A stretch of DNA of 5,437 nucleotides from contig JAGNOY010000166.1 in assembly GCA_017989935.1 (NCBI GenBank), positions 1 through 5,437 of the forward strand, read 5' to 3'. The position numbers were made by a program, and so were the translations under genes. The stretch comes from Chitinophagaceae bacterium (GTDB lineage Bacteria; Bacteroidota; Bacteroidia; Chitinophagales; Chitinophagaceae). Below are positions 5,416 to 5,437 of the stretch, one piece after another. Position 1 is the first letter of the stretch. The number at the start of each line of letters is the position of its first letter. The notes below the pieces were generated by a model. It saw only the letters and a list, made by a program, of their open reading frames with translations, was not told the origin of the DNA and made no database searches.

Positions 5416-5437
5416 CATCAATAAAACATTTCTATAA

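Larger units (their letters stand above)
4843..5437. other. 595-bp gene-free region rich in hairpins and inverted repeats
   Basis: No convincing protein gene is present. The frame on the minus strand at 5126-5326 lies across palindromic DNA and looks spurious. The stretch instead holds several separate secondary-structure elements, listed individually, and a leftward terminator near its end. Only 4843-4883, 5070-5138 and 5344-5382 show nothing I can name. Confidence 0.75.

Overview
The window looks like chromosomal DNA from a free-living member of the Bacteroidota (Cytophagales, Chitinophagales or Flavobacteriia type). The DNA is AT-rich by eye. Start codons lack Shine-Dalgarno sequences. Promoter-like sites fit the Bacteroidota pattern (TTG at -33, TAnnTTTG at -7). 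One gene encodes a large secreted protein with SprB-type repeats and the 'gliding motility-associated C-terminal domain', a type IX secretion (T9SS) type B sorting signal found essentially only in this phylum.

Layout. Positions 1-237 (minus strand) hold the first 79 codons of murF, cut by the left edge; this partial gene is easily missed because its stop lies outside the window. A 70-bp divergent spacer follows, with overlapping promoters for murF and for the rightward genes. Four rightward genes come next: a 219-aa outer-membrane beta-barrel-like protein of unknown function (308-967), a DUF1801 plus YdeI two-domain protein (1000-1578), a Nudix hydrolase (1683-2141), and the 875-aa T9SS-exported protein (2215-4842). 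The last gene is best started at ATG 2215, because a good -7 promoter element covers the upstream alternative start.

The final 595 bp (4843-5437) contain no convincing gene but are dense in structure: a three-way-junction element (about 4884-5018), a small bulged hairpin (5041-5069), a roughly 160-bp nested imperfect inverted repeat (5139-5298), a further hairpin (about 5308-5342), and a leftward rho-independent terminator (5383-5415). The terminator implies a leftward gene ending just past the right edge, so this is probably a convergent intergenic region where repeats have accumulated.

The genes do not form an obvious pathway. The first two rightward genes may be co-transcribed (32-bp gap); the other two appear to be separate units. 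The least explained material is the structured non-coding tail; I see no defence, CRISPR or phage system.
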